From NCBI RefSeq assembly GCF_002207865.1, contig NZ_BDQM01000030.1:1-42739 (forward strand): a DNA stretch of 42,739 bases, given 5' to 3'. A model generated the notes under the pieces. It did not search any database, was not told the DNA's origin, and worked only from the letters and a program-made list of their open reading frames with translations. Source of the DNA: Colwellia marinimaniae. Its GTDB lineage: Bacteria > Pseudomonadota > Gammaproteobacteria > Enterobacterales > Alteromonadaceae. Below are positions 41,109 through 42,739 of the stretch, in pieces (positions within the stretch are counted from its first letter, which is position 1; each line of letters begins with the position of its first letter). The position numbers and the translations under genes were made by a program.

Positions 41109-41663
41109 ATGCGCTTTAATAACATAGTAAAATGCTTAGCAATTGCTTTACCTCTTACCGTTTTGTCAGCTTGTAGCTCAAACTCAGATACAGATGAGCA
41201 AAGCCAAATAGATACTAATGCCCAAGTTACTCAAAATGCTGAAGCCGCTCAAAAAGAGCAAGAAGCCGTACTCGTTACTGCTGCTAAACGTGCTGCAGAA
41301 ATTGAAGAACAAAAACGTCAAGAGTTAGAGACATTACGTGCTGAGCACATTATTTATTTTGACTTTGATGTTTCAAATGTAAATGAGAAATTTTCAGAAA
41401 TTTTAGATGCTCATGCTAAATTTTTGACTGCTAATTCAGAGATTAAAATTTTAGTTGAAGGACATGCCGATCAGCGTGGTACGCCAGAATACAACATCGC
41501 TTTAGGTGAGCGTCGTGCTAAATCTGTCGTTACTTATTTAGAGAATATGGGTGTTGCCGCTAGCCAAATTACTGTTGTTAGCTATGGTGAAGAAAAGCCA
41601 ATGATTAAAGATCGTAGCGAAAATGCTTTTGCTAAAAACCGTCGTGCGGTATTAGTTTACTAA
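41109..41663 (+). CDS. pal: Pal, peptidoglycan-associated lipoprotein
   Basis: This 184-aa outer-membrane lipoprotein has the lipobox VLSAC (Cys at residue 22), a short Gln/Ala/Glu-rich linker, and an OmpA-like domain (about 78-184) with IYFDFDVSNVN and the meso-DAP-binding block ILVEGHADQRGTPEYNIALG, followed by RRAKSVVTYL. It anchors the outer membrane to the cell wall. An extended A/T-rich AAGGAAAATAAA ribosome region precedes the ATG. Confidence 0.96.
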   Translation: MRFNNIVKCLAIALPLTVLSACSSNSDTDEQSQIDTNAQVTQNAEAAQKEQEAVLVTAAKRAAEIEEQKRQELETLRAEHIIYFDFDVSNVNEKFSEILDAHAKFLTANSEIKILVEGHADQRGTPEYNIALGERRAKSVVTYLENMGVAASQITVVSYGEEKPMIKDRSENAFAKNRRAVLVY

Positions 41664-41696
41664 TACTTAATACGCCTCAACTAAACAGGTACCTGA

Positions 41697-42488
41697 ATGA
41701 AACTAAATAAAGTTTTGTTTGGCATGATGATTACAGCTAGCGCCATGAGCGCGTTAGCTGTAGCTAAAGCGCCAGTCATTGATGTTAACGCCAATGCTAT
41801 TGATTCTGCTGTGTTGATAGAGCAATTAAGCACCTTGTCACGTAAGTTAGACTCACGTAATAAGGCGCAAGTAAATATTCAGCGTCAGTTGGACCAACTA
41901 CAAAGAGAAGTGAATGAACTTCGTGGTATAACAGAATTACATACTCATAAATTAGGCCAAGTATTAGAGCGTCAACGAGAGCTTTATCAAGAAATTGATA
42001 GACGAGTCAATGAAGTACTTGTCTCAACCAGTAAGCCTGCTTCAGTTGCTCATCGTCCTAGTATGAGTATTAATACGGCAGTCAATGCGGGCAGTTATAG
42101 CGATAATTTAACTGAAAATGAAGCGTATGACCGTGCCCTTAATTTAGTGTTAAAGGATAAACGTTACCAGCAAGCTATTCTAGAATTTAAAGGCTTTAAT
42201 AAGCACTTTCCAAATTCTAGTTACGCACCCAATGCTCATTACTGGTTAGGTCAGTTGCTCTTTAATCAAGGGGAACTTGCCCAAGCAAGCCAAGAGTTTA
42301 TCATTGTCGTTAACCAGCATAAAGAGTCATCTAAGCGTCCTGATGCGCTATTAAAACTTGCTATTGTTGCTCAAAAGCAAAAAGATAATAAAAAAGCCAT
42401 TGCTCGCTATCAACAATTATTAGTAGAATACCCGGAATCAACAGCAGCAAAACTTGCCAAGCCCCGCTTAGCTAGTTTAACAAACTAA
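41697..42488 (+). CDS. cpoB: CpoB/YbgF, Tol-Pal-associated periplasmic TPR protein
   Basis: This 263-aa periplasmic protein has a signal peptide (cleavage near VAKA-24) and an N-terminal coiled coil (about 35-105, LSTLSRKLDSRNKAQVNIQ onward) for trimerisation. Three C-terminal TPR units (about 140-260) include YDRALNLVLKDKRYQQAI and NAHYWLGQLLFNQGELAQA. It links PBP1b activity to Tol-driven outer-membrane constriction. It is the last gene of the operon, followed by a hairpin. Confidence 0.95.
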   Translation: MKLNKVLFGMMITASAMSALAVAKAPVIDVNANAIDSAVLIEQLSTLSRKLDSRNKAQVNIQRQLDQLQREVNELRGITELHTHKLGQVLERQRELYQEIDRRVNEVLVSTSKPASVAHRPSMSINTAVNAGSYSDNLTENEAYDRALNLVLKDKRYQQAILEFKGFNKHFPNSSYAPNAHYWLGQLLFNQGELAQASQEFIIVVNQHKESSKRPDALLKLAIVAQKQKDNKKAIARYQQLLVEYPESTAAKLAKPRLASLTN

Positions 42489-42524
42489 GCCAATTTGGAC
42501 GAGAATCACCTTTATTGGCTTTTT
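42488..42524 (+). terminator. Probable terminator of the tol-pal operon
   Basis: AGCCAAT (42488-42494) pairs with ATTGGCT (42514-42520), followed by TTTT. The 19-nt loop is long, so strength is moderate. The stem begins at the last base of the cpoB stop codon. Confidence 0.65.
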
Positions 42525-42599
42525 GTTGTTGATAAAACTAGCGTATTGTTGATAAATCACACTAGCAGTAAATTATATCAATAAAAACGAAATTTATTG

Positions 42600-42627
42600 T
42601 TGCACTTAAATATATTATGAGTATTAT
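42600..42627 (+). promoter_or_regulatory. tRNA promoter with GC-rich discriminator
   Basis: TTGCAC (42600-42605) and TATTAT (42622-42627) are 16 bp apart, followed by GCCCCGCG, the kind of discriminator that makes stable-RNA promoters subject to stringent control. The tRNA starts about 30 bp after the expected start point. Confidence 0.65.
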
Positions 42628-42662
42628 ATGCCCCGCGTTGAGGCAGTAACTCAACACAACGT

Positions 42663-42738
42663 CGGCCGTTAGCTCAGTTGGTAGAGCAGTTGGCTTTTAA
42701 CCAATTTGTCGAAGGTTCAAATCCTTCACGGCCGACCA
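42663..42738 (+). tRNA. tRNA-Lys (anticodon TTT)
   Basis: This is a 76-nt cloverleaf. The acceptor stem CGGCCGT (42663-42669) pairs with ACGGCCG (42728-42734). The D arm is GCTCAGTTGGTAGAGC, the anticodon loop CTTTTAA has TTT at 42696-42698, and the T arm is GAAGGTTCAAATCCTTC. CCA is encoded at 42736-42738. It sits downstream of cpoB, as the lysT region does in enterics; more tRNAs may follow beyond the window. Confidence 0.96.
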
Positions 42739-42739
42739 C

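Overview
The window looks like chromosome of a low-GC marine gammaproteobacterium of the Colwellia/Thalassotalea type (Alteromonadales). This is inferred from gene content and order: a leuS-to-lipA cell-envelope cluster, a complete tol-pal operon followed by tRNA-Lys as in many gammaproteobacteria, the yajD, ybeD and ybeL families, and AT-rich spacers. Species cannot be fixed from sequence alone.

Region 1 (1-2550) is the accessory part. It reads as the distal end of an integron gene-cassette array: three co-oriented single-gene cassettes, each followed by an attC-like imperfect palindrome. The arms of these palindromes differ between copies but stay complementary. The products are a PD-(D/E)XK-nuclease-like protein and two HEPN-like proteins carrying RNAxVH (R-x4-H). 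A small gene-less, palindrome-rich element lies between the second and third cassettes. No integron integrase is in the window; it would be expected upstream of base 1.

Region 2 (2551-16425) is ordinary chromosome. It holds an acyl-CoA thioesterase, YajD, two small membrane or unknown genes, an MFS transporter, an RNase HI with an N-terminal viroplasmin-like domain, an aldehyde dehydrogenase divergent from an AraC regulator, the YlqF/RbgA GTPase, a HIT protein, methionine gamma-lyase divergent from a TyrR-like enhancer-binding regulator (with a TyrR-box-like operator between them), and a Ser/Thr protein kinase. A decayed copy of the ylqF 3' end sits just behind ylqF.

Region 3 (16426-30481, minus strand) is the conserved cluster leuS-lptE-holA-nadD-rsfS-rlmH-mrdA-rodA-rlpA-dacA-ybeD-lipB-lipA. 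It links tRNA charging, LPS export, replication, NAD and lipoate synthesis, ribosome maturation and rod-shape peptidoglycan synthesis.

Region 4 (30678-36890) holds ybeL, a large Lon-like protease, a stretch with short repeats, a PilZ-like gene broken by two compensating frame changes, and a DeaD/CsdA RNA helicase. The helicase has its own promoter and a roughly 360-nt leader with four successive stem-loops.

Region 5 (37101-42739) is ybgC-tolQ-tolR-tolA-tolB-pal-cpoB, the envelope-constriction machine, followed by tRNA-Lys(TTT) at the window edge.
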